From: JBBQKI01 sp038326725
GTDB lineage: Bacteria > Bacteroidota > Bacteroidia > Flavobacteriales > Flavobacteriaceae
Assembly (NCBI GenBank): GCA_038326725.1
Contig: JBBQKI010000004.1
Coordinates: 23,076-87,075, forward strand
Direction of reading: 5' to 3'
DNA length: 64,000 nt
The position numbers and the translations under genes are program-made. A model generated the notes under the pieces. The model was given only the letters and a program-made list of their open reading frames with translations. It was not told the origin of the DNA and searched no databases. This document shows, piece by piece, positions 1-8,165 of this stretch. Within the stretch, counting starts at the first letter, position 1. Each line of letters begins with the position of its first letter.

Positions 1-260
1 TTATGGTTGACGGCGTTGAAGAAGCCAATGTTTCCTACTACTATTTTGACACCGAAAATTATGTGCCGATAGTTACAGAAAGCGAAATAAAACAAGGCCC
101 AATGAAAGGCCAAATGAGCATTTCAACTATGAGCGATTATCAAGAAGTTAATGGATTATACTTTCCATTCGCCATGAGCATGGCAGGACAGGCAGTTACT
201 GTTCAGGAAATCATCCTGAACCCAGAAGTGGACGCCGCTAGTTTCGCTTTTCCGGAATAA
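1..260 (+). CDS. LolA-like outer-membrane lipoprotein-sorting family protein, C-terminal fragment
   Basis: Only the last 85 or so residues are inside the window; the frame is open to the left edge, so the gene begins upstream. The fragment alternates hydrophobic and polar residues as in beta strands, and the segment SDYQEVNGLYFPF is typical of the C-terminal part of LolA/LppX-fold periplasmic proteins in Bacteroidota (pattern 'YxxVNGxxxPF'). These proteins bind lipid or carry lipoproteins in the periplasm, and in this phylum they are often fused to or placed beside M16-like peptidases. The domain before this piece cannot be seen, so the family call rests on a short motif. A Rho-independent terminator follows 20 bp after the stop. 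Confidence 0.55.
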   Translation, partial: MVDGVEEANVSYYYFDTENYVPIVTESEIKQGPMKGQMSISTMSDYQEVNGLYFPFAMSMAGQAVTVQEIILNPEVDAASFAFPE

Positions 261-278
261 ACAATAAAGTCAACAATT

Positions 279-309
279 AAAAATCCCTGTTAATTCGGGG
301 ATTTTTTTT
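279..309 (+). terminator. Rho-independent terminator
   Basis: The inverted repeat AAAATCCC / GGGGATTTT is followed by a run of T. It lies 19 bp behind the stop of the LolA-like gene and 18 bp before the next start codon, so it separates two plus-strand genes. Confidence 0.8.
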
Positions 310-326
310 AACCAAAAACCAAAAAA

Positions 327-3300
327 ATGAAAAACCTTACCCACCTTTTCTTACCTATGTTTTTGCTTTTCTTTTCAGGAAATGCACAGGAAACAGCATT
401 AAAAGGCAAAGAACTATTTGGCGATATGAAAGCCCGACATATTGGCCCGGCCATCATGAGCGGCCGAATAAATGATATTGAAAACCATCCCACCAATTCT
501 CGTATTATCTATTTGGGTGCTGCCGGGGGCGGCGTTTGGAAGTCGAGTGACGGAGGAGTTTCATTCGTTCCAATTTTCGACAAACATGCACAGTCCATCG
601 GGGTAGTGAAATTGGATCCAAAAAATCCCGACGATGTAATTTGGGTCGGCACCGGAGAAACTTGGACACGTAACTCCGTCTCCATTGGCGACGGACTATA
701 TAAATCTACGGATGGAGGCAACAACTGGACCCAAATCCCGGGTTTTGAGAATTCGGAGCGCATTGCCTCCATTGCCATCAATCCCACCAATACCAATGAA
801 ATGTATGTTGGCGTTTTGGGGGCTTTGTGGAGCGACAGTGAAGACCGTGGGATTTATAAATCTTTAGATGGTGGAAAATCTTGGAACAAAATCCTGTATG
901 TGGGCCCATCCACGGGCGCAACGGAAGTTATTATGGACCCAAAGAACCCAAATATTCTTTATGCCTCCTTCTGGCAACACCGCCGGAGCGCTTGGGGTTT
1001 TGAGTCTGGAGGGGAAAACAGTGCATTGTACAAAACCGTGGATGCCGGAAAAACCTGGAACAAAATACACACGGGCTTTCCCGCCGGAAAATTGGGCAGG
1101 ATAGCCGTGGAAGTTGCCCCAAGTGATTCTTCCATTTTATATTCCGTTTTGGAGACGGAAGATAAAGCCAAGAATGGCCTGTGGAAGTCCACCAATGCCG
1201 GGCAATCTTGGGAACATTTAAACAATGACTTCGGCCTTACCGTACGGCCCTTTTATTTTTCACGGATTACCATAGACCCAAAAAATCCAGATGTGGTTAT
1301 TAAAGGTGGTTTGTTCGGTTCCGTCAGTCGGGATGGTGGAAAAACCTTTAAAAACATGGGCGCCCTGCATTCCGATATTCATGACGTTACCTTTGATATA
1401 AACAACAGCGATATGATTTATGTGGGAACCGACGGCGGGGTTTATCGTTCGTGGAATGGTGGCTCCACCCTTGAAATTGTTGAAAACCTACCGCTTTCCC
1501 AATTTTATCAAATTAGCGTTGATGATGCCGAACCCTACAATGTTTATGGTGGTTTGCAGGATAACGGTTCTTGGTACGGCCCTTCTTCCGCCCCTGGGGG
1601 CGTGAAAGCCCGCGACTGGAATAGCGTAGGTTACGGCGATGGTTTCAGGGTTTTGAAGCATCCCACAAAAAATATTATTTATTCCGAAATGCAGGGAGCA
1701 GCCAATGTTTGGCGTTATGATGTGGAGAAAAAGAGGACAAAAACCATTCAGCCCCTTCCAAAAAAGGGGGATTCCAAACTTCGATTTAACTGGAACCCCC
1801 CCATAGCAACAAGCCATCATGCCCCCGACCGTATTTATATAGGAAGCCAATTTTTACACAAGTCTGAAAATATGGGTGATAGTTGGGAAATTATTTCCCC
1901 GGATCTTAGCACGAACGACGTTACCAAACAAGATCAGTCCAAATCCGGCGGGCTTTCCGTGGATAACAGCGGGGCAGAAATGCATACCACCATTTTCACA
2001 ATTGCCGAATCTTCTATGGACCAAAACATTATTTGGGTGGGAACGGATGATGGTAATGTTCAGTTAACAAAAGACGGTGGGAAGAATTGGGAAAACCTGA
2101 CCGCAAACTTGGTTGGGATTCCTAAAAATACCTGGGTTTACCATATTGAGGCCAGCGTTCACAATCTTGGAACAGCCTATGCGGTTTTTGAAGGGCACGC
2201 TTCGGGCAATATGAATCCTTATGCTCTAAAAACAAACGATTTCGGTAAAACTTGGACTTCCATTATTTCAGAAGATATTCCGAAAAATGCGTTTGTAAGG
2301 AATATCCAAGAAGATTATGAAAACGAAAACCTTTTATTTTTGGGCACCGAACTTGGGTTGTACGTAACCATCGATGGCGGGAAAAACTGGTCGCAATTCA
2401 CCAATAATATGCCCCCTGTGGCAGTACATTATATTGAACTTCATAAGAAAACCAACGATTTGGTTATGGGCACACACGGCCGGGGGGTGATCATAATAGA
2501 TGACATAAGCCCATTGCGGGAATTGAATGAAAATATACTTGGTAAAGAAGTTCATTTTTTTGAATCCCAACCTTTTACAATGTCCGAAGAGAGTGGGTTC
2601 AGTGGGAATTTTGGTACCGAAACCCAGTTTGTTGGGGAGAACAAAAACACCGCCGCCCGCATGGTTTACTATTTGAAAAAACGCCACACTTTTGGGAAAA
2701 TGAGCATGGAAATCCAGGATATGGAAGGGAATAAAATCACTACTCTAAACCCTGGGAAATCAAAAGGACTGAACGTTGTTTATTGGAATTTCAACACCAC
2801 TACTCCAAAAATGGCGGAAGGTAAAACCCTTTCTTATGGAGGGTTTACATCCCCCCGTGTACCTGAAGGAAAATATAAAGTGGTGTTAACCAAAGGTGAT
2901 GAAACCTTTGAAAAAGTTATAAATACTAAATACGACGCCAATTCTTTAGCTACAATTGCTGAAAGAAAGGAACAAGAAGCTTTAACCCAAACAATGTTCA
3001 ATATGGTGGAAGACTTGGCCTTTATGGTTTATGATATTACGACAATGCAGGAAAAAACGCAGGAAGTAATAAATGAGCATCCAAAAGGGAAGAAAGATGC
3101 CGAAAAGCTTTACAATAGTCTTGAAGCATTGCGGCAAGATTTGGTAATTACTTCCGGAGATAATTATGTGGCTTCCGCTGAACCCGAGCTTCGCGAAAAA
3201 ATGGCCGATCTGTACAGTAATATCGCAAGTAGTTATGATCTGGTTTCCGGGGCACACAAACAAAATTTTGAATTGATTTCTGATGATTTTGAAGCTGCCA

Positions 3301-3419
3301 AAAAGCGATATGCAGAAATAATAGAGAAAGAAGGGAAAAAGTTCATTTCATTTTTAGAGAAAAACAACATCCCCAAACCGGAAATTCAAAGTCGGGAGGA
3401 TTTTTTAAAAAAAGGATAA
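327..3419 (+). CDS. Secreted Asp-box (BNR / VPS10-sortilin-like) double beta-propeller protein
   Basis: 1030 residues with a signal peptide of about 20 residues ending at GNA-QE. I count about eleven Asp-box turns of the form S/T-x-D-x-G-x-T/S-W/F (for example KSSDGGVSF near residue 72, then KSTDGGNNW, KSLDGGKSW, VTIDGGKNW), spread over roughly residues 60-720. That fits two stacked seven-bladed propellers of the BNR/sortilin type. A C-terminal portion of about 300 residues is propeller-free, partly beta (about 740-880) and partly helical (about 890-1030). Databases often call this family 'glycosyl hydrolase', but no sialidase Arg triad or catalytic pair can be recognised, so I do not assign hydrolase activity. 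No T9SS C-terminal domain is visible. Its place is probably the periplasm or cell surface. Confidence 0.85.
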   Translation: MKNLTHLFLPMFLLFFSGNAQETALKGKELFGDMKARHIGPAIMSGRINDIENHPTNSRIIYLGAAGGGVWKSSDGGVSFVPIFDKHAQSIGVVKLDPKNPDDVIWVGTGETWTRNSVSIGDGLYKSTDGGNNWTQIPGFENSERIASIAINPTNTNEMYVGVLGALWSDSEDRGIYKSLDGGKSWNKILYVGPSTGATEVIMDPKNPNILYASFWQHRRSAWGFESGGENSALYKTVDAGKTWNKIHTGFPAGKLGRIAVEVAPSDSSILYSVLETEDKAKNGLWKSTNAGQSWEHLNNDFGLTVRPFYFSRITIDPKNPDVVIKGGLFGSVSRDGGKTFKNMGALHSDIHDVTFDINNSDMIYVGTDGGVYRSWNGGSTLEIVENLPLSQFYQISVDDAEPYNVYGGLQDNGSWYGPSSAPGGVKARDWNSVGYGDGFRVLKHPTKNIIYSEMQGAANVWRYDVEKKRTKTIQPLPKKGDSKLRFNWNPPIATSHHAPDRIYIGSQFLHKSENMGDSWEIISPDLSTNDVTKQDQSKSGGLSVDNSGAEMHTTIFTIAESSMDQNIIWVGTDDGNVQLTKDGGKNWENLTANLVGIPKNTWVYHIEASVHNLGTAYAVFEGHASGNMNPYALKTNDFGKTWTSIISEDIPKNAFVRNIQEDYENENLLFLGTELGLYVTIDGGKNWSQFTNNMPPVAVHYIELHKKTNDLVMGTHGRGVIIIDDISPLRELNENILGKEVHFFESQPFTMSEESGFSGNFGTETQFVGENKNTAARMVYYLKKRHTFGKMSMEIQDMEGNKITTLNPGKSKGLNVVYWNFNTTTPKMAEGKTLSYGGFTSPRVPEGKYKVVLTKGDETFEKVINTKYDANSLATIAERKEQEALTQTMFNMVEDLAFMVYDITTMQEKTQEVINEHPKGKKDAEKLYNSLEALRQDLVITSGDNYVASAEPELREKMADLYSNIASSYDLVSGAHKQNFELISDDFEAAKKRYAEIIEKEGKKFISFLEKNNIPKPEIQSREDFLKKG

Positions 3420-3429
3420 ATGTTGTTTT

Positions 3430-3567
3430 GCCACGAATGCATAAATATTTTTTCTTTTTTTATATAAACAATTCGTGGATTCGTGGCGGATGAAATGGAA
3501 ATGTGTTGCCACGAATACACAAATTTTTTTTTAAGATTTTTCATTAAAATTATTCGTGCATTCGTGG
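3430..3567. repeat. Two tandem copies of the CCACGAAT...ATTCGTGG palindromic repeat
   Basis: Copy 1 (3430-3487) and copy 2 (3509-3567) each begin with CCACGAAT followed by RYAYAAAT and end with ATTCGTGSATTCGTGG, enclosing an A/T-rich centre. Each can fold into a hairpin with a U-rich flank. They fill the space between two convergent genes, so they may act as a two-way terminator. The same motif in two diverged copies indicates an interspersed repeat family rather than one terminator. Confidence 0.75.
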
Positions 3568-3576
3568 CTTATAATT

Positions 3577-4938
3577 TCATTTATTTATAAAAACAGTTTT
3601 CAGGTTCACGAATTCCCGGATTCCGTGAATGCTGAGTTCCCGGCCGTAACCGCTTTCTTTAATCCCGCCAAAAGGCAATCGAGGGTCGCTTTTTACTAAT
3701 TCATTAATGAACACTGCCCCTTCATCAAACTCATAGGCCAATTTCTCTGCAGCTTCAATATTTTTAGAAAAAATGGACACACCAAGTCCAAACCGCGAGC
3801 TGTTTGAAAGTTGAATGGCTTCTTCAACAGTTTTAAAAGTGGTAACGGAAAGTACGGGACCAAAGGTTTCTTCGCTGAAAACGGCCATACTTTCATTTAC
3901 ATCCGTAAGGATGGTTGGCTCAAAATATGCGCCTTGTCGTTTCCCTCCCAAAGCAAGGCTTGCTCCCGATTTGATTGAACTTTCCACTTGTTTTTCCAAA
4001 GAAACCGCTAAGTCTTCCCGTGCCAAAGTGCCAATATAGGTAGCTTCATCCATAGGGTCGCCGCTTTTTAGCTCTCGAGTTTTTGTTATCAATTTTTCTG
4101 TAAATTCTTTGGAAATGGATTCATCAACCAATAAACGTTTTCCAGCAATACAACTTTGACCAGTATTTTGGAATCGCGCTTGAATACAAGTTTCCACGGT
4201 TTTATCGATATCACAATCTTTTAGAACAACCAAGGCATTACTACCGCCCAATTCCAATACGGTTTTTTTAATGTTCTTTCCGGCTGTTGAAGCTACCGCC
4301 GAACCCGCCGTGCCGCTTCCTGTTAATGTTACTGCTTTTATAATGGGGTTTTCGATGATAGCTTCAATGGCTTCACTATTTACCAATAATGCCGAAAAAC
4401 AAAATTCCGGAAAGCCAGCTCTATTAAAAACCTTTTCAATATTCAAAGCACTTCCAAAAACATTGGAAGCATGCTTTAAAACTGCAATATTCCCAGCCAT
4501 CAATGCCGGTGCGGCAAAACGAAACACTTGCCAAAATGGATAATTCCAAGGCATAATGGCCAGCACTACCCCCATCGGTTCAAAACTCACATAGCTTTTA
4601 TGAGCATCGGTTTTTATGATTTCATTTTCTAATTGCTTTTCGGCATTTTCAGCATAATACTCGCATCCCAAGGCACATTTTTCAACTTCTGCCAAAGCTT
4701 GTGATATTGGCTTTCCCATTTCCTTAGTGATGGTTTGGGCATATTCATTTGCACTTTTCCGAAGCTCGGTAGCGGCGGCAAGCATAAGTTTTTTTCGTTC
4801 GCTAAAAGGAGTTTCCCGCCAATGTTTAAAGCGTTTTTGAGCATTTTCCAAAATTTCGCCTACCTCTTTTTTGGTATGTGTTTTAAAAGTTGCGATTTCT
4901 TCGCCACTATAAGGATTTTTGGAAATTATTTTAGCCAT
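3577..4938 (-). CDS. NAD(P)-dependent aldehyde dehydrogenase, succinate-semialdehyde dehydrogenase type
   Basis: 453 residues covering the whole ALDH fold. The oxyanion/N-terminal signature MPWNYPFWQVFR lies near residue 130, the general-base Glu is in LELGGSN (about 229), the catalytic Cys is in NTGQSCIAGKR (about 264), and the cofactor-loop motif EETFGPVLSV follows. The C-terminal PFGGIKESGYGRE box is present. At about 450 residues, with this N-terminus, it resembles the YneI/Sad and GabD-like group that oxidises succinate semialdehyde to succinate; substrate cannot be proven from sequence. It is a single gene, divergent from gcvT and convergent with the propeller gene. Confidence 0.85.
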   Translation of the reverse strand: MAKIISKNPYSGEEIATFKTHTKKEVGEILENAQKRFKHWRETPFSERKKLMLAAATELRKSANEYAQTITKEMGKPISQALAEVEKCALGCEYYAENAEKQLENEIIKTDAHKSYVSFEPMGVVLAIMPWNYPFWQVFRFAAPALMAGNIAVLKHASNVFGSALNIEKVFNRAGFPEFCFSALLVNSEAIEAIIENPIIKAVTLTGSGTAGSAVASTAGKNIKKTVLELGGSNALVVLKDCDIDKTVETCIQARFQNTGQSCIAGKRLLVDESISKEFTEKLITKTRELKSGDPMDEATYIGTLAREDLAVSLEKQVESSIKSGASLALGGKRQGAYFEPTILTDVNESMAVFSEETFGPVLSVTTFKTVEEAIQLSNSSRFGLGVSIFSKNIEAAEKLAYEFDEGAVFINELVKSDPRLPFGGIKESGYGRELSIHGIREFVNLKTVFINK

Positions 4939-5059
4939 TGGTTTTATTTTAAAGGTATTGAAATCATTGAAACAGTAAGTTACGATTAAGAGTGTTTTAA
5001 CGAAGGTTTTGTTTAAAAAATAATAACACGTATAGCTCGTTAGCTTTTATAGTTTGTAA

Positions 5060-5067
5060 TACATTTG
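5060..5067 (+). promoter_or_regulatory. Putative gcvT promoter -7 element
   Basis: TACATTTG matches the Bacteroidota -7 consensus TAnnTTTG and lies 56 bp before the gcvT ATG. No clear TTTG -33 box is seen at the usual distance. Confidence 0.5.
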
Positions 5068-5101
5068 CGAATATCAATATAGTTAGTAATAATCAAAAGA
5101 T

Positions 5102-5117
5102 ACCCGCTTTCGCGGGC
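5102..5117 (+). repeat. CCCGCTTTCGCGGG hairpin in the gcvT leader
   Basis: The 14-mer CCCGCTTTCGCGGG forms a stable 5-bp stem with a four-base loop, ending 7 bp before the gcvT ATG, where a ribosome would bind. The identical 14-mer occurs at 16261-16274 downstream of rsmD/rnpB, where it works as part of a terminator. Confidence 0.6.
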
Positions 5118-5122
5118 ACAAC

Positions 5123-6205
5123 ATGAAAAATACCGCACTTACACACATCCACGAACAATTAGGAGCAAAACTTGTTCCTTTTGCTGGTTATAATATGCCT
5201 GTTTCCTACGAAGGCGTAAATGCCGAACACGAAACCGTGCGAAAAGCTGTGGGGGTTTTTGATGTATCCCACATGGGCGAATTTTTAATAACCGGCCCAA
5301 AGGCGTTGTCGCTAATTCAAAAAGTGTGCAGCAATGATATTTCCGTAATGGTTGATGGGCAGGCGCAGTATAATTGCCTGCCCAATGAAACCGGTGGTAT
5401 TGTTGACGATTTAATCGTTTACCGTTTTGATGCTGAAAAATGGCTGTTGGTTGTGAACGCTTCAAACATTGATAAAGATTGGGATTGGATTACGAAACAT
5501 AATGAAGTAAACGCAGAAATGCGCAACCTTTCCGATGATTATTCGCTTTTGGCAATACAAGGCCCAAACGCAATTGAAGCGATGCAATCACTGACTTCAG
5601 TTGATTTAAGTGCAATAAAATTCTACACTTTTAAAGTTGCCGATTTTGCCGGAATTGAACACGTAATCATCAGTGCCACAGGATATACCGGCAGTGGTGG
5701 ATTTGAGATTTATTGCAAGAATAGTGAAGTCGAGCAAGTTTGGAACAAAGTAATGGAGGCTGGGAAAAATTTCGATATAAAACCCATTGGTCTTGCTGCA
5801 CGTGATACCCTTCGTTTGGAAATGGGTTTCTGTCTTTACGGGAATGATATTAACGATACCACTTCGCCTATAGAGGCAGGCTTGGGATGGATTACCAAAT
5901 TCACTAAAGATTTCATCAATTCCGAAAACCTGAAAAGGGAAAAAGAAAACGGGCCAAAACGCAAACTCATCGCTTTTGAACTGAACGAGCGGGGCATCCC
6001 TCGCCACGATTATGAAATTGTGGATAAACAAGGCAACATTATTGGCATCGTTACCAGCGGCACCATGGCACCTTCACTAAACAAAGGGATTGGTTTGGGA
6101 TATGTACCCACAGAATTCAGCAAAGTGGGAAGTGAAATTTTTATTCAAATAAGGAAAAACGCTGTACCTGCAACCGTTGTAAAACTTCCATTTTATAAGG
6201 CTTAA
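5123..6205 (+). CDS. gcvT: Aminomethyltransferase, glycine cleavage system T protein
   Basis: 360 residues, normal length for GcvT. It transfers the methylene group from the aminomethyl-lipoyl H protein to tetrahydrofolate, releasing ammonia. Recognisable parts are the N-terminal AGYNMPVSYEG and FDVSHMGEF blocks, GGIVDDLIVYR with the conserved Asp that contacts folate, the GYTGSGGFEIY block, and C-terminal VTSGTMAPSLNKGIGLGYV. The other subunits (gcvH, gcvP) are not in this window. The stop codon overlaps the next ATG (TAATG), so the SDR gene downstream is probably translationally coupled. Confidence 0.95.
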   Translation: MKNTALTHIHEQLGAKLVPFAGYNMPVSYEGVNAEHETVRKAVGVFDVSHMGEFLITGPKALSLIQKVCSNDISVMVDGQAQYNCLPNETGGIVDDLIVYRFDAEKWLLVVNASNIDKDWDWITKHNEVNAEMRNLSDDYSLLAIQGPNAIEAMQSLTSVDLSAIKFYTFKVADFAGIEHVIISATGYTGSGGFEIYCKNSEVEQVWNKVMEAGKNFDIKPIGLAARDTLRLEMGFCLYGNDINDTTSPIEAGLGWITKFTKDFINSENLKREKENGPKRKLIAFELNERGIPRHDYEIVDKQGNIIGIVTSGTMAPSLNKGIGLGYVPTEFSKVGSEIFIQIRKNAVPATVVKLPFYKA

Positions 6206-7053
6206 TGGGGAACCGGATCCTAATTCTCGGGGCCAGCGGATTTATCGGGAATTACGTTTATAGGGAACTTCTGCCCTATTTTGAGGTGTTTGGAACATAT
6301 TGCCATCAAAATCGTGTTTATCAAGAAAATCATGTTTTTTCTCAATATTGCGTAGAAGATGACAACCTTCCTTTGCTCCTCAACAAAATAAAACCTGGGA
6401 TTATAATTAGTGCGCTGATCGGAAATTTTAAAGACCAGTTAAAAGCGCACCGCGAACTTTGTGAATATGCTGAAAACACCAGTAAGTGCAGGATACTCTA
6501 TTTTTCCGCAGCCGAGGTTTTTGATGGTGCCAACCGATTTCCAGCATACGAAAACGACAGGCCTTTAGCTGAAAGCGATTGCGGAAAATTCAAGATTGCA
6601 GTGGAAAAATTATTGTTGGAAAGAATACCAAAACAAATCGCCATTCTTCGCTTGCCACTGGTTTTGGGGATAAATTCGCCAAAGGTGCAGCAATTGCGGC
6701 AAGCCACAAGGCACAAAGCAGTTTTTGAGGTTTTCCCAAACCTGATTGTTTCCGTTACCACGGTAAACAAAATTTCCCAGCAACTGCATTATATAATCAA
6801 CAAAAAACTGACTGGGATTTTTCATCTGGCCAGTAATGATATGGTGCACCACGAAGAACTTTTTCGAGAAATAGCCTCAAAAACCGGGAATAAAATCCCT
6901 ATCTTTAAAAGCGTTTATAGCAGCAATGACGATAGTTACCTCGCTATCCTCCCCAAGAAAAACCGCTTGCCCCTGCCCTATCAAACCACTGTGGCCAAAG
7001 TAATCGAGGAATGCACATTAAAAGAAGAATTTGAAACTCTTAAAAAAAATTGA
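6205..7053 (+). CDS. SDR-superfamily NAD(P)-binding protein (RmlD/epimerase-like)
   Basis: 282 residues beginning with a Rossmann motif GASGFIGNYV. The arrangement (Rossmann N-terminus, LYFSAAEVFDG at the 'YFSS/STxxVFDG' position of RmlD-like reductases, ILRLPLVLG block) resembles dTDP-4-dehydrorhamnose reductase-like and nucleotide-sugar epimerase proteins. The usual YxxxK catalytic pair is not obvious: SDCGKFKIAVEKLL lies where it should be, with Cys/Gly in place of Tyr. It may therefore be a binding protein or a divergent reductase. It overlaps gcvT by one base and ends one base before the pterin dehydratase start, so it is the middle gene of a three-gene operon. Substrate unknown. Confidence 0.7.
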   Translation: MGNRILILGASGFIGNYVYRELLPYFEVFGTYCHQNRVYQENHVFSQYCVEDDNLPLLLNKIKPGIIISALIGNFKDQLKAHRELCEYAENTSKCRILYFSAAEVFDGANRFPAYENDRPLAESDCGKFKIAVEKLLLERIPKQIAILRLPLVLGINSPKVQQLRQATRHKAVFEVFPNLIVSVTTVNKISQQLHYIINKKLTGIFHLASNDMVHHEELFREIASKTGNKIPIFKSVYSSNDDSYLAILPKKNRLPLPYQTTVAKVIEECTLKEEFETLKKN

Positions 7054-7054
7054 T

Positions 7055-7336
7055 ATGAAAAAGTATTCTGAAAAAGAGATAAATGAAAAATTAAAAGAAA
7101 TGGAAGGCTGGGATTATGAAGACGGCGCCATCCATACTTCCTTTGAGTTCGATGATTTTAAAGATGCGTTTTCCGTGATGACGCGTATTGCCTTTGAAGC
7201 CGAAACCATGCAGCACCACCCAGATTGGTCCAATGTTTACAATACCTTAAACATTTCGCTATCCACCCACGATGCCGGTGGCGTTACCGAAAAGGATTTT
7301 AAATTGGCAAAGATTATTGATGGATTGGTGGGGTGA
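7055..7336 (+). CDS. 4a-hydroxytetrahydrobiopterin dehydratase (pterin-4-alpha-carbinolamine dehydratase)
   Basis: 93 residues from the ATG at 7055, which follows the upstream stop by one base; a longer frame from 7031 would only add eight residues inside the upstream gene. The PCD/DCoH signature is clear: ETMQHHPDWSNVYNTLNISL with paired catalytic His, followed by STHDAGGVTEKDFKLA. The enzyme dehydrates 4a-hydroxy-tetrahydropterin formed by pterin-dependent aromatic hydroxylases and so recycles the cofactor. No phenylalanine hydroxylase is in the window. Being in an operon with folate-using gcvT is suggestive but does not prove a shared pathway. Confidence 0.92.
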   Translation: MKKYSEKEINEKLKEMEGWDYEDGAIHTSFEFDDFKDAFSVMTRIAFEAETMQHHPDWSNVYNTLNISLSTHDAGGVTEKDFKLAKIIDGLVG

Positions 7337-7344
7337 AGTTGCGC

Positions 7345-7701
7345 TTAGCCATTGGCCAATAATATATCCGCAGGGATATTCAAACCTTTGTAAAGTGACC
7401 TTATCATTTTAAGCGTTAGGCTTCTCTTTCTGTTTAAGATCTCGCTTACCCTACTTTGGCTTCCAAGATATTTAACCATATCTGCATTGGTCATGTCCAT
7501 TTGCTCCATCCTAAACTTGATGGCATCGATGGGATCTGGCGGGGCAATGGGCCAGTGCTTCATTTCATAGGATTCAATCAGTGTTATCAGCAAATCCAAT
7601 TCATCGCCTTTAGCTGTGTCTTTATTTGTTCCCCATAATTCATCGACTCTTTTGACCGAATCATTATAATCTTGTTCTGTTTTAATTGGCTTAATATCCA
7701 T
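7345..7701 (-). CDS. higA: HigA-type antitoxin, helix-turn-helix
   Basis: 118 residues from the ATG at 7701 (a TTG two codons upstream also fits). The C-terminal half is an XRE/HigA HTH: MTNADMVKYLGSQSRVSEIL followed by NRKRSLTLKMIRSLYKGL. The N-terminal 60 residues match the longer HigA subfamily that carries a PxDPIDAIKFRMEQ segment before the HTH. It lies directly behind the toxin gene, with only two bases between the toxin stop and this ATG. The antitoxin should bind HigB and repress the shared promoter. It ends 8 bp from the convergent pterin dehydratase gene. Confidence 0.88.
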   Translation of the reverse strand: MDIKPIKTEQDYNDSVKRVDELWGTNKDTAKGDELDLLITLIESYEMKHWPIAPPDPIDAIKFRMEQMDMTNADMVKYLGSQSRVSEILNRKRSLTLKMIRSLYKGLNIPADILLANG

Positions 7702-7703
7702 AA

Positions 7704-8003
7704 TCAAATTGTTTTAGCTTCTATTTTGTCATATAGCTTGTGTGTTCCAATGAATCGTATAAAGATTACCTGAAACTCATAATCTATCGCAACTACTAAT
7801 CTGTAATCATTGCCTTTAATGTTAAACACCACTTTTCCATCACCTAAAATACTAGCATTTGGGTATTGGAGTTTAAGCTCATGGGTATTTTTCCATTCAG
7901 CTGCCCTAGCATCGTGATACCAAGCCCGCAAAGAAGTTTCGGAGCCTGTATTCTCTGGCCTTTCAAAAAACTCCCTAATAGCCCTAAAGGCAATAATCCT
8001 CAT
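7704..8003 (-). CDS. higB: HigB-family toxin, ribosome-dependent mRNA interferase
   Basis: 99 residues with a RelE-like fold: N-terminal helices (AIREFFERPENT), the W-rich segment LRAWYHDARAAEWKN, the core GDGKVVFNIKGNDYRLVVAIDY and the end VIFIRFIGTHKLYDKI. These are typical of type II HigB toxins, which cleave mRNA on the ribosome. As in most HigBA modules the toxin precedes the antitoxin. A TACATTTG element lies 5-12 bp before the ATG, so the transcript would have almost no leader. The pair sits between two housekeeping operons. Confidence 0.9.
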   Translation of the reverse strand: MRIIAFRAIREFFERPENTGSETSLRAWYHDARAAEWKNTHELKLQYPNASILGDGKVVFNIKGNDYRLVVAIDYEFQVIFIRFIGTHKLYDKIEAKTI

Positions 8004-8007
8004 GGTG

Positions 8008-8041
8008 CAAATGTATGGAAATTATTTTATGGCTTCCCAAA
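8008..8041 (-). promoter_or_regulatory. Putative higBA promoter
   Basis: On the minus strand TTTG (8041-8038) and TACATTTG (8015-8008) are separated by 22 bp. The -7 element ends 5 bp before the higB ATG, predicting a leaderless or near-leaderless mRNA. No clear operator palindrome was found. Confidence 0.5.
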
Positions 8042-8115
8042 TTGGGATATATTTGCCGAATACCCTTAGTGATTTGCTAGAATGAATTTATTGGAAATTT
8101 TCGCCCTAAAATAAA

Positions 8116-8145
8116 ATTTGCCAACCCAATCAAATTTTTAAATTT
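8116..8145 (+). promoter_or_regulatory. yebC promoter, TTTG-N18-TAAATTTG
   Basis: Both elements of the Bacteroidota promoter are present: TTTG at 8116-8119 and TAAATTTG at 8138-8145, 18 bp apart. A start site near 8151 would leave about 15 nt before the yebC ATG. Confidence 0.65.
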
Positions 8146-8165
8146 GCAGTCAAAACAACCAAACT

